DNA of 5,479 nucleotides from a candidate division TA06 bacterium (lineage in GTDB: Bacteria > Hydrothermota > DG-26 > E44-bin18 > JADFOU01). A program made the translations under genes and the position numbers. The stretch lies in the NCBI GenBank assembly GCA_022562655.1, contig JADFOU010000157.1:1-5479 (forward strand), read 5' to 3'. Below, piece by piece: positions 5,230 through 5,479 of this stretch. Position 1 is the stretch's first letter, and each line of letters opens with the position of its first letter. Under the pieces are notes generated by a model. It made no database searches. It had not been told where the DNA came from and saw only the letters and a program-made list of their open reading frames with translations.

Positions 5230-5479
5230 ATGAAAAGAATACTGAGTTTACTCGCCATCGCAGCGTTTCTCGCTGTGCTTCCTGTTTCACACCACGTATT
5301 CGGCAAGGGACATGTGCCCGCCCACAAGCAGCAAGTCTGCCATGGTGGTAAAGTTCTCACTATATCGGAGAATGCTCTCAGTACCCATCTGGACCACGGC
5401 GACTGCCGCATCGACAAGGGGTCCCACCTGCCTGCTTTATTCTCCGGGGATGCCTGTGATGAAAGTGACTGCGAAAATG
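5230..5479 (+). CDS. Small secreted protein with a CHxGK...HLxHGD motif (3' truncated by the window)
   Basis: The frame opens at ATG 5230 and runs off the window after 83 codons without a stop. Residues 1-25 form a clear Sec signal peptide: MKR, a hydrophobic core ILSLLAIAAFLAVLPV, then probable cleavage near VFG/KG. The mature part carries C37-H38-G-G-K, then LTISENALSTHLDHGD (43-58) and C59. This matches the recurrent CHxGKxxxxxxxALxxHLxHGD motif of exported proteins, common in Bacteroidetes and related phyla, whose His and Cys residues suggest metal binding or disulfides; the ligand is unknown to me. The visible C-terminal stretch is acidic with Cys76 and Cys81. A perfect ribosome binding site supports this start. 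The rest of the protein, and whether it ends in a sorting domain like that of the first gene, lies outside the window. Confidence 0.85.
   Translation, partial: MKRILSLLAIAAFLAVLPVSHHVFGKGHVPAHKQQVCHGGKVLTISENALSTHLDHGDCRIDKGSHLPALFSGDACDESDCEN

Noticed and set aside
5187..5417. 76-aa open frame on the - strand opposite the secreted-protein gene
   Set aside because: The + strand frame here has a signal peptide, a known motif and a perfect ribosome binding site; this is its shadow.

Overview
The window suggests an uncultured bacterium, probably from the FCB side of the tree (for example Zixibacteria, KSB1, Stahlbacteria/WOR-3 or TA06-type lineages). The clues are a secreted multi-domain protein ending in a FlgD-like/type A C-terminal sorting domain with a PNPF motif, a PilX-like pilus protein, strong AGGAGG ribosome binding sites, and moderate-GC genes separated by visibly AT-rich spacers. 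The phylum is an inference; no rRNA or marker gene is present.

Layout. (1) 2-820, + strand: the 3' end of a large surface or secreted protein, with two CARDB/Ig-like repeats followed by the C-terminal sorting domain. (2) 844-908: a strong bidirectional terminator, then a second + strand hairpin with a T run. (3) 943-2436, - strand, convergent with the first gene: a PilX-like minor pilin with a prepilin-type N-terminus and a repetitive, probably beta-helical, C-terminal part. (4) 2437-2937: divergent AT-rich spacer with a sigma70-like promoter reading right. (5) 2938-4577, + strand: a two-gene operon overlapping by ATGA. It encodes a subtilisin-like (S8) protease with no visible signal peptide and a 142-aa partner. 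(6) 4578-5229: a long AT-rich spacer with a heptanucleotide tandem repeat, a degenerate repeat pair, a possible promoter and a small terminator-like hairpin. (7) 5230 to the window end, + strand: the start of a small secreted protein carrying a CHxGK...HLxHGD motif.

The most interesting unit is the protease operon. The C-terminal part of the partner (residues 98-134) aligns without gaps to residues 75-111 of the protease's own N-terminal prodomain-like region, ending in the shared pattern D-Q-x-I-x-L-I-x-P-R-R. This fits a stand-alone propeptide-type (I9-like) inhibitor or folding chaperone co-translated with an intracellular subtilase. A run of eight G residues sits in the partner gene just before this segment; a one-base slip in either direction gives an immediate stop and removes the segment, so the tract could act as an on/off switch. 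The remaining genes look like ordinary cell-surface functions, and nothing ties them functionally to the protease pair.
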